DNA of 64,000 nucleotides from Calvatia gigantea (taxonomy: Eukaryota; Basidiomycota; Agaricomycetes; Agaricales; Lycoperdaceae): assembly GCA_025093985.1 (NCBI GenBank), contig JACAAK010000002.1, positions 1,550,001 to 1,614,000 of the forward strand. The letters run 5' to 3'. A program made the translations under genes and the position numbers. Under the pieces are notes generated by a model. It had not been told where the DNA came from. It saw only the letters and a program-made list of their open reading frames with translations, and searched no databases. How positions within the stretch are numbered: position 1 is the stretch's first letter; every line of letters begins with the position of its first letter. Below, piece after piece: positions 34,066-45,885 of the stretch.

Positions 34066-36394
34066 TCAAGGGTTGTTTTGCCTCGCTCCAGGAAGCCTAG
34101 GTTTGCTGTAGGTCGAGAGCGGAATCTGCTGGCCTGCTCCAGCGCTGGGAGCTGGAGCCGGAGCAAGGTTGCCAGATTGGGTGTCGAGGGTAATGTTATT
34201 AAATGCTGCGTTGACTTGTCTGTTGAAAGTGTTTCCCGCGGCGTCCTTATAGCTGAAGGTGTTGCTGTTGGTACCATTCCCTGAGTTGCCGGTGGGAGCA
34301 AGGTGGAAGATGGCGTCTGGCGGTGTTCAGGTAAGTGACATATAACTTGTCTGATGGAGTTGAAGGGCGTACCCGCCAGCTGGTGATTGTCGATGCTGCT
34401 GCGGACGACTATAGGCATTGGAAGAAGGTCGCGTTCGTATGAATGATCAAATGATGTAGTGACTTTTTCAATGTCGTTAGATCGGGAACATTAGTACTTT
34501 CTTGCACTTACAGTCTGTTCCGTTCTCATTTAAAATGGTGAAATTGATGTTTAACGGGTAAGAGAATCGATCGAACAGCGCCAGTTGGCCATTATGACTG
34601 GAGCTAAAGACACCCCTGGCCGTTTGTTGCATGTTCTACGGTTAGTGATAAGTACATGAATCCCGATTTGAGGGAGTGATAGCTCGTACCTGAATAGCAG
34701 ACCCATTCAGCCATTGTTGCATGTTCGAATATTGCAGGTCCTGCTTCCAACTGACGAGCGACCTCTTGCCACTTCCAGCCACAATCTCTGATTCAATGTG
34801 AATGCTTCTCGCTGCTTTGAGACTGAACCTCAGGTCTCCATTTGCATCCAGCGTCCCATCCGTCGAAGAATCCGCAAATGGCTTATTGTCAACTCGCAGG
34901 ATCTTTCCAGTTGTTCGGCGTCCAGAAGGATCCGTGAATACCTGGAGGTTCCCAGAAACAAACCAGTTCTGGAGCGTAGCATGGTCCGATTCGGCTGAAA
35001 CAACGTCGATGGTGAACGTGTGGGGTTTACCGTCTGTTAACAGGGGTACGAAAGGAGTGACGTCGATGAAGTATGTTGGCAAGTCCAGAGCACCGTAAGA
35101 GGTGATTGGCCTTTACAGATTTCGTAAGTTGTAGATTAACGGATACAGGGTTTATGAATTACCTCCATGCTGGTGGGACGAAACCACCCGTGAAAATGGT
35201 TGCATAGGGGAACGTTACCCCTGCAACTTGACCGTCTATGAGGAGGCGAACTTCGCGGAATGGACCCTGGCCGAAGGCGAAGCCTTCGGGGAGGTCCCCC
35301 AAGAACTGGTTGGGGACGCTAAAGTACTAGAAATCCGCGGCGATCATGAGGTTGTAGGCAAATTCGAGCAAATTAGGCCCACCCAGAATTCTTCGTTGCC
35401 GTTCCCAGAAGCATATAACTCAGCGTATACTCCAACGGTATTTTGCGGAAGGGTGACATTAATCTGAGAAGGGGTATCAGAAAGAGGTAATTTCTAGAAC
35501 TGACAAGTCCGAAACGGCTCACAGAGAAACCTGGAGGTACAGAAGCCTGATTTCCTGTATTGTTCTTGAGGGTTGATAACGGCACTATTAAGTCTGATTT
35601 TCTTGCCGGCGGGTGCTTTGGTGATGACGCATAGAACGTCGCGTCAAGGACGGCTGTGTCCCCGTTAAACCCTTAAACCCCTGCATCATAGGTTCACGTA
35701 CTGGAGTAAATCCCGTCAAGGCCAGTTTGGATGAGATTATCGAGCTGCAAAATAAATGTTCCTGGCTTGGCGAATAGCGGTGTGTACCTCGTCACATCCC
35801 TGACATATGTCCAGATGATTCCGTCCCCCCGCGTAGGCTCAGGAGTGGAGGTTCGCCAGACTAGGAACCGTTTATTAACAGGGTGTTTTCCAGGGGATAT
35901 AGTTAATGCGTACTCTCAACATTCTGAAAAGTGAAAATGCCAAGTCTGTCGAATTGAGTTCCGTTTGAAGTGACCGTAAAGTTCAAGGTGATTGCTGCCC
36001 ACGATCCGGGAGGTCCACAGTCAGTCGGAGGACTGCGTATCCCAATGTCAATCGGAGCTTGGGCACCTTGAATGGAGAAGAGTTTACTCACGTAAATTGG
36101 ACAACTTCCTCACTATTTCACGGGTCAGAGCCAACTTTTTTTAAACGTTTAGTAATGGATGCTTACAGCCCGAATGAGAACGCAAAGTCTCTCCTGCAGC
36201 TTGTTCAGGGCACGCCTGGCCAACAATAATTCCAAAAAAACTCACTGCAAAATCTGAATTGTACACTGCTTCGCGTCGTGGGGAACAGGCGGCGGTTGAG
36301 CGACTTGGAAGTCTACAAGTCTGGCAGCGCGAGCAAGCGAAACCGTCAACAACAGGACCCCGAATACGCGAACCAAGAATGAACCGGCGGCCAT
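34066..36394 (-). CDS. secreted PNGase-A-like amidase
   Basis: Resembles fungal peptide-N4-(N-acetyl-beta-glucosaminyl)asparagine amidase A, which removes N-glycans from glycoproteins. A signal peptide (SFLVRVFGVLLLTVSLARAA) precedes VDFQVAQPPPVPHDAKQCTI, then CGPPGSWAAITLNFTVTSNG, TQFDRLGIFTFQNVE, WRTSTPEPTRGDGIIWTYVR, FREVRLLIDGQVAGVTFPYA, FTGGFVPPAWRPITSYGALD and LPTYFIDVTPFVPLLTDGKP. N-glycosylation sequons are frequent. The C-terminus ends KPRLPGARQNNP with stop at 34066-34068. About ten introns of 45-60 nt are needed. The ATG at 36394 starts the signal peptide; a longer in-frame start at 36460 is possible but spoils it. Confidence 0.85.
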
Positions 36395-37507
36395 AATTCT
36401 TCTCTCTCCCTTAGGTGCAGGAAGTAAGTAACCCTTGATCTTGGCCGAATAATGGTTCAATCAACTTATAATCCCTTCTTCGTTGAGGTCCGATACGCAA
36501 GAAGACAGTACGACAGTCACTGGGAAAAGAGGGGAGCTAGAGAGAGCGTAATAAAGCACTGGCATGTGTGCATGAGACTGGGTCTGGTTTATATAGTGCC
36601 AAAGTGTGAGCTTCATGAAAAAGAAGCACGCTAGTGGGAACGGAGACTTTATCAGCCATATGCTAGTCAGCTGGGCTTCTTTCGACAATGGACTCGGGAG
36701 CTTGTGGTCTCCCTTTTGCAAGGAGGGAGGGAGTAGTCATAGGCCGTCTTTCTGACAGGTGTTTGGCAAGAACAGAGCGCTCATGCGTTGCCGGTCTGGC
36801 GGCGTTATGGATGTTGTTAGTTTGTTTAACTCAGGGTCGCCTTGTCGTCTGCAATCTTGTGTTATCCTCGTGACCGAAGACACCTGACGAGGGCTAGTGC
36901 ATATCTCGAAAGTGGGTCCGCTGGCGCGATTACCGTGAACGAGTGGAATAATGGAACTCTCGGATAGGCGGGGTGCCCGAGCGAAGGCAGCGCCACGCCA
37001 CCAGTTGCCATAAGCCCGTCTGCGGTATCATTCTGTGTAGGATCCGCAGCGACCGCCATTGCTACAGTTGACCTCGGACTCAGGTTGTGGCAGTTTTGCC
37101 CTATATGTTTCTCGACCAGCCTTGTGTGCCGGTGAAGTTTGAACGGTCGTCCGGGGAATCAAGAAGTGGTTACGCTGACTAGATTCAAAGTACGGGGAGG
37201 TCGATCAGCGCATTATTCGATGGTCGTTGGTCATCCCGCAATAGCCATGCCGTCGATTATGCACAAAAGTTGAAACAGGACTCTAAATGGTGAAGCGGGT
37301 GCCCAAAGTGAGAGAACTGCGGGTTGCGGAAACGAGCGATACAGGCAATAATAGGATGTTTATACGTATACATAAGTAGGAGAAATCGGCCGTGCAGTTC
37401 TTCTGACATAAACAACTCTTGTGCTACAGAAGGGGACAAGTGGTATCAACTGAAGGGGGGGAAAGTCCTCCAAGCCGCACTCATACATGTAAAGTTGGAG
37501 AGTGTGT
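36395..37507. other. 1.1-kb intergenic region
   Basis: It lies between the PNGase-A-like start and the 3' end of the Pmp3-like gene. No frame here shows family motifs or a chain of spliceable exons. It presumably holds the PNGase promoter. Confidence 0.5.
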
Positions 37508-38510
37508 CTAGAACTGATGATTAAAGATGTCATCTGTGGTAGCAGTAGGATCTTTTTTCTTGGAGTCCAGGGTCGAGATATCATCATCGGGTACTCTTGA
37601 ACTGTTTCCGTACAGACCACCCTCTGGATCCTCAGGCAGAGAAACGACGCTATCATCCTGAATTGACTCCTGGACCGACGAACGGTTCTTCTTCCTCTTT
37701 GATTTCTTTTTCCGTGGCTGACTCTCCGAGAGACTGTACGCCTCCTGCGTCCTCGCCCACCGATCCTTCTTGTCCTTCTTCTTGCTCTTTTTTGGTATAG
37801 CTGTGAGTTCAGCATCATCAAAATTGGCAGGGTAATGCCATCGCCCAGACGAGCTGCGATCGTCATAATAGCTCTCCTCTTCTGGTCTCCAAAGCTCGCC
37901 GTTGGCCCGCCTTCGAGAACGGCCATCTTCGTTCGAGAGATCTACACTGGAAGAACCAGCTTCCTGTCCCTCTTCGAGTGGCTGGCCCTCAAGCGTTGAG
38001 TTGGGGAGGCGGTCGTTGTAGCGCGAAGCCCATTGGGAGCGTCGTTCTTTGCGCTTGATCTCGGAGGTGTCGACGAGACCCCATTTCTGTACCCACTTAG
38101 GTGTTCTGGTGTGTGTCTTGTTGTTTCTGATATTCTGTTTCCCCCCCCCCCCCTCTCTAATGAGTTCTGTGGTTGGTGATATTGATCATGAAAACGATAC
38201 CTGGATATAAAAGTTGTGCCCATGTCCTTGCAAAGTACTAGGTTAGCCCAAGAAAGCGCTCGAGAAGCAGGTAGTGACACATGCCTGGGATGTAGCCACA
38301 AATGGTTAGGAGAAGGTTGATCCAGAAGTCCTTGGCTATCCCAAACCTCGCGGCAACGGCTGGGATGTGTTAGCACAGAGCGGGGTAAGAGGACAAAAGG
38401 TGGGGCTGACCGAGAGGAGGGAAGAGAGTGCCCATGATGAAGAGGAGGACAGCGTAACCATGATATTTTCTGGGAGTAAGATCTACTTTGCCTGGAATGC
38501 GATGGGCCAT
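37508..38510 (-). CDS. Pmp3/UPF0057-fold membrane protein with long basic tail
   Basis: The N-terminal half is a Pmp3/RCI2-type two-helix hairpin: KYHGYAVLLFIMGTLFPPLA, then VAARFGIAKDFWINLLLTIC and GYIPGHGHNFYIQNIRNNKT. These small plasma-membrane proteolipids affect membrane potential and salt tolerance. Unlike classic Pmp3 (about 55 residues), this one continues for about 190 residues with a hydrophilic tail holding Lys-rich clusters (IPKKSKKKDKKDRW, then RKKKSKRKK) and an acidic end. Introns: about 38370-38420, the GC-AG intron 38227-38284, and about 38130-38196 with a 13-C run. It is divergent from the C2H2 gene, with starts 84-156 bp apart. Confidence 0.82.
38227..38284 (-). other. GC-AG intron in the Pmp3-like gene
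   Basis: The 58-nt intron begins GCATGT after CCCAG and ends TTGCAAG, with a CTAAC branch-like site. It restores the family motif CGYIPG|HGHNFY; the nearby GTGTCA donor gives the wrong frame. Confidence 0.75.
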
Positions 38511-38594
38511 TGTAGACGGTGGGAGGAGAGGTGAATATTTGAATCCGGATGAGGACTTGAGTTGGGTAAACGCTCAGCCAATGATCTTCGGAGA

Positions 38595-40832
38595 ATGCCA
38601 GAGCACGCCATCTCAATTAGGAAACTATCCTTCAGTACCTTCTCATCGTCCTATCATCCTTTCCACATGGACAACGAAGAGCATCTCCTCAATCTCTCCG
38701 ATGTCGTCCACGACGAGCCCATCGACGACGACGACAGGCAATCCCTCAACACCCCAAACCACACAGACGAACAAGAATCAGACTCCAGAACGCGGTCATC
38801 CTCTTATGATCCAGGCTCGGCAATCCTCTCCTCCCTCCATGATGGTTACACTGTCCCCGAACACCCTCAACATCATATAGCTGTGCCTGAATCCTTCTCG
38901 GTTGAAATGCTTGAACGCGAGATTGCATCCCTCCTAAACCAGAACGCAACAGCGGCTTCGGCAGCTCTCATTAGCGCGGCAGCCCAGCAGAGACAGGCCA
39001 ACCTTGAACTAGCAAACGGCCAGTCACAGGAATCTGTCGAAACTCAAACCGCGGCCGATAGCATATCGAGTCTCGGGCTCAATCTTAGCGGCCTCGCAGC
39101 TGTGCTCCAGGCGGCACAAGCCCAGGCAGAGAACGAACGGGTGGCCGTAGAGATGGCAGCAAAGGAGCAAGAATTCACACGTCAGCGAGAAGAGCAACTA
39201 GCGCAGAACGGTCAGAAAAACACGCGGACGGCACCTGCTTTTCACTCTTTGACTCGGGGCGATGAGTCTGCAGAAACGAGCAGGCAAAAACGGAACAGAT
39301 CAGGAGGAATAGGGTCAGATGGCTCGGATTATCTGCTGTCTGACGATGATGCCGGTGCTGCGAGAGAAGGCCAGACGAAAAGATAGCAGTTCTCCACCAC
39401 GCTCTCCAACACACAACGACATGGACGCTCCCGCTAATGGTCTTCCCCCTGTCCCTCGCGAATTTTCCGACATAAGCGACATACTCACCCATCTTTCGGC
39501 TCAATTTGAGCCTGAACCCGACCATACACATACGGCGGGGCTATCGACGCCTGACTCATCTCCTATAATATCACATTCGAGACCGCCTGTTGTTGGCACA
39601 CCTACCCCACCTCCAACCCATTTACCGCCTCCAAGCGCCCCGCCAGCTACACAACCGTCGACATCCACGCATGTATCAGTACCATCGAACCGTGCACCTG
39701 CACCACAACCGCTACAACCGCAACTAACACAAGCATCACCGTCGCTGCCACCACCACCACCACCACCGCCGCCGCCGCCTCCGCTCCAGACACAAATGCA
39801 ACCTGTTGCTTCAACGTCAACAAACCCACCCCCTGCGGAACCCCCGTCGCCAAAGAAGGTTAAGAAAGTAAAAGAGAAAGAGAGGGGCCCTCACTTGCAT
39901 ACATGCGATCAGGAAAACTGCCGCAAATCATTTACACGCAGGAGCGACCTTGCACGACATATGCGGATACATACGGGCGAGCGGCCATTTGTCTGCGACC
40001 ATGCGGGATGTGGTAAAACATTCATACAGGCATGTATATTGCTATTGGTTGGGCGTGCAGTTATTTACATATATTACAATGGCAGCGTTCGGCGCTACAT
40101 GTTCACTCGCGCGTGCATACAGGCGAGAAGCCGCATTGTTGCGAATACCCTGGCTGCGGAAAGACGTTTGGTGATTCCAGCAGCCTTGCACGACATCGGC
40201 GAACGCATACAGGCAAGCGACCCTACAAATGTGAAGATCCAAGTTGTGAAAAGACATTTACTCGCCGTACGACACTGACATCGCACATGCGAACTCACGA
40301 CCCAACATGGGAACCAGACCCGAATGTGTACGTGGTTCAGGACCTCCTTGTTCTCATAAATGAACTGACAGGGAGAATTAGACGATATAATTTTAAAGGG
40401 AAGAAACGGAAGATTGATGAAGAGGAAGACCATCAGTTGGCCGAGTCTGTGCGGACAATATCCGCATTATTTCAGGGTGGCAATGGTGCCGTGCTACAGA
40501 ATGGCCGCGGAGATGAATCACTAGAGGTTCGAGTAGCAAGTATCAGTGCAGAAATTGCAGCAGCGATCGCACATGCACAGTCACGGGTGTACGAAGAGGA
40601 GGAGGAGGAAGACGAGATTGACGAGCTGGACGAAGATTCCGGAGCCGAGACGGGGGGACCGGGAAAGCTGGGGCCGAACACGAGCGGGATTCGGGGCGGA
40701 GATGGAAAAGGAGAGAGCGGAACTGGAGGGGACGAGGACGAGGACAGCGACACATTTCCGGTGCCGTTGCGAGGTCGAAATGCGAGAAGCCGGGAGACGA
40801 CGGCGGTCGTGGGTTCGAAGCGGAAGCGGTGA
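38595..40832 (+). CDS. C2H2 zinc-finger protein with four fingers
   Basis: Probable DNA-binding transcription factor. The acidic N-terminus (DDDDR) is followed by an Ala/Gln-rich helical stretch ([20 protein letters not shown]), a Pro-rich region with a proline run encoded at 39749-39786, and a basic patch [12 protein letters not shown]. Four tandem fingers follow: [57 protein letters not shown] and [19 protein letters not shown], joined by TGERPF/TGEKPH/TGKRPY linkers. The C-terminus is acidic and ends in basic residues (GSKRKR). Intron 39314-39386 explains a frame change, and the GC-AG intron 40030-40085 splits finger 2. The start may instead be the second ATG (38667, MDNEEHLL). No close named orthologue was recognised; Azf1-type four-finger proteins are one comparison. 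Confidence 0.85.
40030..40085 (+). other. GC-AG intron splitting zinc finger 2
   Basis: The 56-nt intron begins GCATGT after ATACAG and ends ATGGCAG. It joins KTFIQ to [11 protein letters not shown], completing the C2H2 spacing. The GT two bases downstream gives the wrong phase. Confidence 0.8.
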
Positions 40833-40903
40833 CGGAGAAAATAGAGCAGAAAATAAATAAATAGTGTGTATGATAAGATCCGAAGCACGTGAATTAGTCC
40901 TGG

Positions 40904-40909
40904 GTGGGG
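40904..40909 (+). promoter_or_regulatory. possible Mig1/CreA-type site upstream of FBP1
   Basis: GTGGGG fits the SYGGRG consensus of the fungal glucose repressor CreA/Mig1 and lies 139 bp before the FBP1 start. Fructose-1,6-bisphosphatase is a classic glucose-repressed gene. A six-base match is weak evidence on its own. Confidence 0.25.
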
Positions 40910-41047
40910 ATCAGTCTACCTCACCCCCGAGGACACTCGGTCGGAATGGCTTTTCCCGTTTAATCTCTCTACCCAGACTCCGAGCCTGTCCGTCCTCCTT
41001 CCTATTTGTACATCTCTGCCTTTATCTTTCCTACACATCTCCTCTCA

Positions 41048-42355
41048 ATGGCGACTGAAGAACCTCCCAGCACAAACATTATCACCCTCACTCGGTAAGC
41101 CCCTATCCATATCGCATCGTGCAATACCTAACGTCATCGGTCGCTGCGACAGCCATGTCCTTAGCGACCAGCTTCGTCTGGGCAGCGCAGCCACTGGCGA
41201 CCTTACTCTCCTACTCACTGCCATCTCGTTTACCTCCAAGTTTATCGCAACTAATGTCCGAAAGGCGAGGCTGATCAATTTGTAATTTCTTTTACCCCCG
41301 TCGTTGAAGATCATTCCCTAATCGGCACTTAGGGTCGGTCTTGCAGGCGAGACGAATGTCCAGGGTGAAGAACAGAAGAAGCTTGACGTACTCTCTAATG
41401 ACATCATGGTCAATGCTCTTAGAGCATCGGGAAAGACAGCTGTCCTCGTTTCAGAGGAACTTGAGGATGCCATCATCATCGAGGACAGCCAGAAGGGCAA
41501 GTATTGCGTTGTTTTTGACCCGCTTGACGGAAGTAGCAATATCGATGCTGGTGTCAATATCGGCACGATCTTTGGTGTTTATAAGGTGGTGAGTGGGATA
41601 AAAGTACCCAGATAGATAGATCGTGGTTGATGTGCCGTGCACTTTCGTAGAAGGACGGCTCGAGCGGCACTGTGGAAGACGTTTTGCGGCCTGGGAGGGA
41701 CATGGTTGCTGCGGGTTACATTATGTGAGTCTAGTGATTTCGTTGTGAGAGTAATCGCTACTGATGCATCCCCAGGTACGGGTCATCAGCAAACTTGGTC
41801 CTGTCCACAGGCGAGGGTGTGAACGGTTACACTCTCGATGCTGCATTGGGCGAATTCATCCTGACGCATCCTAACATTCAAATTCCGCCACGCGGCAAGA
41901 TCTACTCTTTTAATGAGGGAAACTCAATGTACTTTTATCCACCGGTCAACGCATACCTCAAGTCTATTAAATATCCCAACCCACCCAAGACCCCCTACAG
42001 CGCTCGCTACATCGGATCTATGGTCGCTGATGTCCACCGAACGTTGCTTTACGGCGGTATATTTGGTTATCCCAGCGACAGGAAGAGCAAAAATGGAAAG
42101 CTCAGGCTGCTCTATGAGGCATTCCCTATGGCGTACTTGACTGAACAGGTGGGTGATGTCAGAGAGAGAAGAGTGCTGGATTTGCTAATCCTGGTTCGCA
42201 AGGCTGGAGGCATCGCTACAACTGGTACTGGTCGCATTCTTGATATCATCCCGACCAATATCCATGAACGTTGCCCTGTATTCCTCGGAAGCCGAGATGA
42301 TGTCCTCGACCTCATAAAGTTTTACAAGGAAGTTCCCATAGACGGTTCTGCTTAG
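41048..42355 (+). CDS. FBP1: fructose-1,6-bisphosphatase
   Basis: Gluconeogenic enzyme hydrolysing fructose-1,6-bisphosphate to fructose-6-phosphate in the cytosol. The family metal and catalytic motif [20 protein letters not shown] is intact, with [12 protein letters not shown] before it. Downstream are [40 protein letters not shown] and the substrate-binding [20 protein letters not shown]. About six short introns join in frame, including the two that bracket [17 protein letters not shown] (about 41589-41650 and 41725-41775). The length, about 350 residues, is normal. It starts at ATG 41048 ([16 protein letters not shown]) and ends at TAG 42355. Confidence 0.96.
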
Positions 42356-42661
42356 GGGTCCTGATTGAGAGTGTTAAACAGGCGAGGTGTAAGAATTTAT
42401 GAGTTTCGTACTTCAATGATGTGTCGTCGATAAGTTTGAATAAACCAATACTGGATTTTTGACAGATCTGTGAGGAGCACTGAGTTGGCTTTTAATATTT
42501 ATTGTCAATTGCATGCTGCGGCTGTGTCGCCTATTATTGCTTGTTTGTCCTGCGGCTTCCCCCACTTCACCTCGTTTTTGGAAATTCAATTGCACGGCTG
42601 CTGGAATTGTATCTCTGCTGGTTACCTCTCTTCCCATTTGTTTGGATGAACTGCAAATCAA

Positions 42662-44420
42662 ATGCCCCACCGTAGCAAGCCTTCCACTAAATTAGACCCC
42701 TCACAGGTAAGTTGCCGACCCTTGATTCTGAGCTCTGAGGAACCGATACTGATTTGATTGAATAGTCAGAAGCTCTTTCACATAGACGAACGAAGAGACT
42801 AAGGATAGACAGTGAGGAAGACGAAGATGAAGGCTACGAACAACAGGAGCGTCACACTGGTTACAGCGAATCGTATGCTCGAGGGCATGATAGCCCCGAT
42901 GCTGGCAACGACAGCAAGCGACCTAGGCACATAGCGGACAGTCCAGATAACAACGACGACGGGGAACGTGACTACGCAGTGAATGGAAGGAGGAGCAATG
43001 AACGTGAGGGTGATGGTGAATATGATGGTGGAGGTGGGGATGGGTATGGACATGAGTATGACGGATATGGAGAGCGACCTGGCAAGAGGAGGCGGTCCTC
43101 GACATCCTCTCCATCACGGATGCATAATTCTCCTCTGCCGGTGGCTCCGGGCCCTTCAAGTGGCCAAGGAACAAGAGTACGCAAGTCGTCCATAAAGGCT
43201 TTAACCTCAGCTTCTGGCTCTGCGACCAAAAAACCGACCATGAAGGGAAAGCAGAAAGCTCAGCACTCCGCGTCTACTACTGCGAATAAAAGGAGGAAGA
43301 GGCCACCTGAAGGCGAGGATGATGAGGAAGACTATCAGGATTCAGATGACGACGAGGTGGAGCTGGGAGATGAAGAGGAAGATGAGGCGAGGTTTTCAGA
43401 CGAGTATGAGGAGGGAGACAAACGGCCACCAAGAGGGAAGAGAGGACGTGCTGGCGGAAAGGGGGCACAGGGGAGAGAGAAAGTCAAGGAGAAGGACATG
43501 GCTCCCATTCTCAAGAGAGCCAAGTTTGAAGGAAACCATGCAGCTCTCGCTTCAACAGGCGGAACGAAACGACCACGTACGAAAAGAGCGGCGGACGATA
43601 TGCTGGTGGATGTCGTTGGCGATACTGGAACCCCAGAACCGTCAAGTATAGGTAGCCCAACTACAAGTAACCCCACCGTCGACGGAACTAAAGATGACGT
43701 CTCAACTTCCGCTCAACCCCTTCCCAAGAAACCCAAGCTACCCACAATCAAAAAACTCAAATCTTCCGCAAGTACAGGTGGTGGTACAGGGCCTAGTACT
43801 CCAAGCTCCATCACAGCACAGGGAAGTAAACCGCCGACAATACCTCCTCCACCCCTAAGCACTGTTGCGGGTAGCGGTGTAAATAAGCTTGGGATCTCAG
43901 AGAGCACTAAGCCACCGAGACCCAAGACGAATGCCACCAGTGATCTAGACTTATCAAATCCGTCCTTATACGCAGAGTTGTTCAAGAATGTGAGTATCCA
44001 TTTAACTTATTTCGGGTGGAACATTAAGCATTGTGTAGCCCGCCGGAAATGCTTCTAAGACAGGGTTAAATCGACGTGCGAAGGAAGAGGAGAGGAGGAA
44101 GGAATTGGATAAGATGAGGGACGAGTATAAGGTCAAAATTATGGAAGAGGCGGTATGTTCCTTGTCTGTACCTCAAAGTCTTCCCTGACGCAGGGGATTA
44201 GAAAGTGTCATTCGATTTGCAAGGTCAAGCTGAGAAGGTAGCACGTTTTGAAGAGGTGTTGAGACGGCGTCTCAGCTCAGCTCTCTACCCTAATTTTCTA
44301 GCAGCGAAGTGGAGAGAAGAATGGGAGAGGGAAAAGCGGAGAGCACATAAACGAGAATATCAGCAGCATCAGCAACAGAACGTAGATGCCAATAATGCAA
44401 AAGAGGAAGGTGAGATGTAA
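42662..44420 (+). CDS. highly charged probable nuclear protein, family not recognised
   Basis: No family recognised. Exon 1 is MPHRSKPSTKLDPSQ; intron about 42707-42766. The long second exon is low in complexity: alternating acidic blocks (EDDEEDYQDSDDDEVELGDE) and basic blocks resembling nuclear localisation signals (PGKRRRSS; NKRRKRPP), with Ser/Thr/Pro-rich linkers. The C-terminal 130 residues look structured: LSNPSLYAELFKN, a charged helix (GLNRRAKEEERRKELDKMRD, EYKVKIMEEA) and a further helix (QAEKVARFEEVLRRRLSSAL, YPNFLAAKWREEWEREKRR). Two short introns near 43990-44045 and 44154-44202 join these. A role in chromatin or RNA processing is plausible but not shown by the sequence. Confidence 0.75.
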
Positions 44421-44505
44421 GGGAGGTTTGTTCTAGGTGAGACCCGCCCCTGACCCGTGGTGCTCCTCCCTGACGGGTTGTACCAGATACGGTATTTAGA
44501 ATGCA

Positions 44506-45757
44506 TTAGACGAGTGGTGTTTCTGGTGATTTGCATTCACGCTCCAGTTCTTGTATGTTCTTGTTAATCTGATTGACACATGCATTATACCATTTTCTTA
44601 ACTTCGTCAAGTAATCAGAGGGTTCCGTCGTGTGGGAGAGTTGAAGTCTTTGGAATTGCTCTTCAATTGAAGCATTCGGTATGAGGGGTTCTAATTTTGT
44701 TTGGAGGTGGGTGAGCCGATGTTGGTACTCTTCGAGCTCGAGGTAGATGTGTTCTGGGACTTGTGGCGGATACATAGTTGAAATAAAGTTGTCAGAGACG
44801 ACAAGGAATCCGGAAGAAGCGTCGGCGATGTCGTCCAGAACAGCGTTTGTTACCTTGGAGAGTGGTGCGGGCACTGAAAGAGAGGAGAGGATGTCGTCGA
44901 ATATGCGTTGATGAAGCAAAGTAGACAGCCGCACGATGGCGTAGATCTACAAATACGTTGATCCAAGAACCCCAACTATGAGCGGACTCCGTACCTTCTT
45001 AACTCTCCCTTGTTCTATAAGAGACGGCTTGACGTTAGATGATATGTTTAATTCCGCCCACCCGTCATCAAACTCCTCATCACCCTCGGGCCCTTCTTCA
45101 CTCACATTCTTCGCGGCTTCCACCATCTCCTGAACCTCGTTCATACCATCATCCAGAGATTCTTGATTACGCTTCCAGATCTTTGTTGCAGCTGTGAGGT
45201 TATTTGCGGAGAAGCCATTCTGGCCGCTGGCTGTGTCGATGATGTCGTGGACGGTACCTGTCTTCACCAAGTATTCATTGCCGCCTTTTCCCTTTGGAGA
45301 AGAGCCTTCCGATCCAATTGCAATAAAAGTCTGCGCAAGGGACTTCACCGCTTCTAACACATCTCTCGCGATTCCGTCAGCCTCTGTGGCTAGGGTCTTT
45401 CCGTGGTCGGTTTTTAATAGACGGACACAATGTGGTAATGCAGCGACTCGATCTAGGAGTTCCTTCAGGGGTTCAAGAGCAGCAGTATAAGATGGAGATG
45501 AGGGTTTGAGAACAAGAGATAATTTCGTCGTCGAGATGTGAATAAGCGATAGGAGGGAAAGGAAGTCTTTGTGCAATAAGGAGAGATCGGAGGTGTCTAA
45601 AGATGCGTCGGGGCTCTGTGTTGGGTCGGCGAGATGTGCCAAAGCGGCTTTAGAGATTTCAAAGACGGCGGTCAGTGCAACGAGAGCTACGGGCTACTGT
45701 TGGCATAGCATTGAATTATATGGATGTGATAGACATACTTTTCTGTTTCTCTGACAT
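44506..45757 (-). CDS. CCNDBP1/GCIP-like helical protein
   Basis: Resembles the cyclin-D1-binding protein 1 (GCIP) family, whose animal members are helix-loop-helix regulators; the fungal role is unknown. It reads as all-helical: TLVALTAVFEISKAALAHLA, LSLLHKDFLSLLSLIHISTT, LEPLKELLDRVAALPHCVRL and AATKIWKRNQESLDDGMNEV, an acidic patch EGDEEFDDGWAEL, then KIYAIVRLSTLLHQRIFDDI and YLTKLRKWYNACVNQINKNI. The first exon is tiny (MSEKQK plus one base), and intron 1 ends at CCCGTAG to keep the frame. A second intron lies near 44945-44994. The start is ATG 45757, convergent with the nuclear-protein gene (85 bp between stops). Confidence 0.7.
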
Positions 45758-45885
45758 TGTTGGGAGAGATTATGAGATCTAATCGTCACCTTTTGGTTGG
45801 AGCACGTGCTCTGCCGAATTTTCCGCTTGCATCACTGTTCCATTCTCGTCCGTACCATTAGACCGCGAACAACACTGCAAGCTGA

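Noticed and set aside
35490..35545. A 29-nt intron in the PNGase-A-like gene
   Set aside because: Extending to the next AG gives a normal-sized intron in the correct phase, so no exceptional intron is needed.
39300..39400. Apparent frameshift in the C2H2 gene
   Set aside because: A 73-nt intron (39314-39386) with GT and AG ends restores the frame cleanly.
43335..43676. Long antisense frames in the charged nuclear gene and other repeats
   Set aside because: They mirror low-complexity acidic and basic codons on the coding strand.
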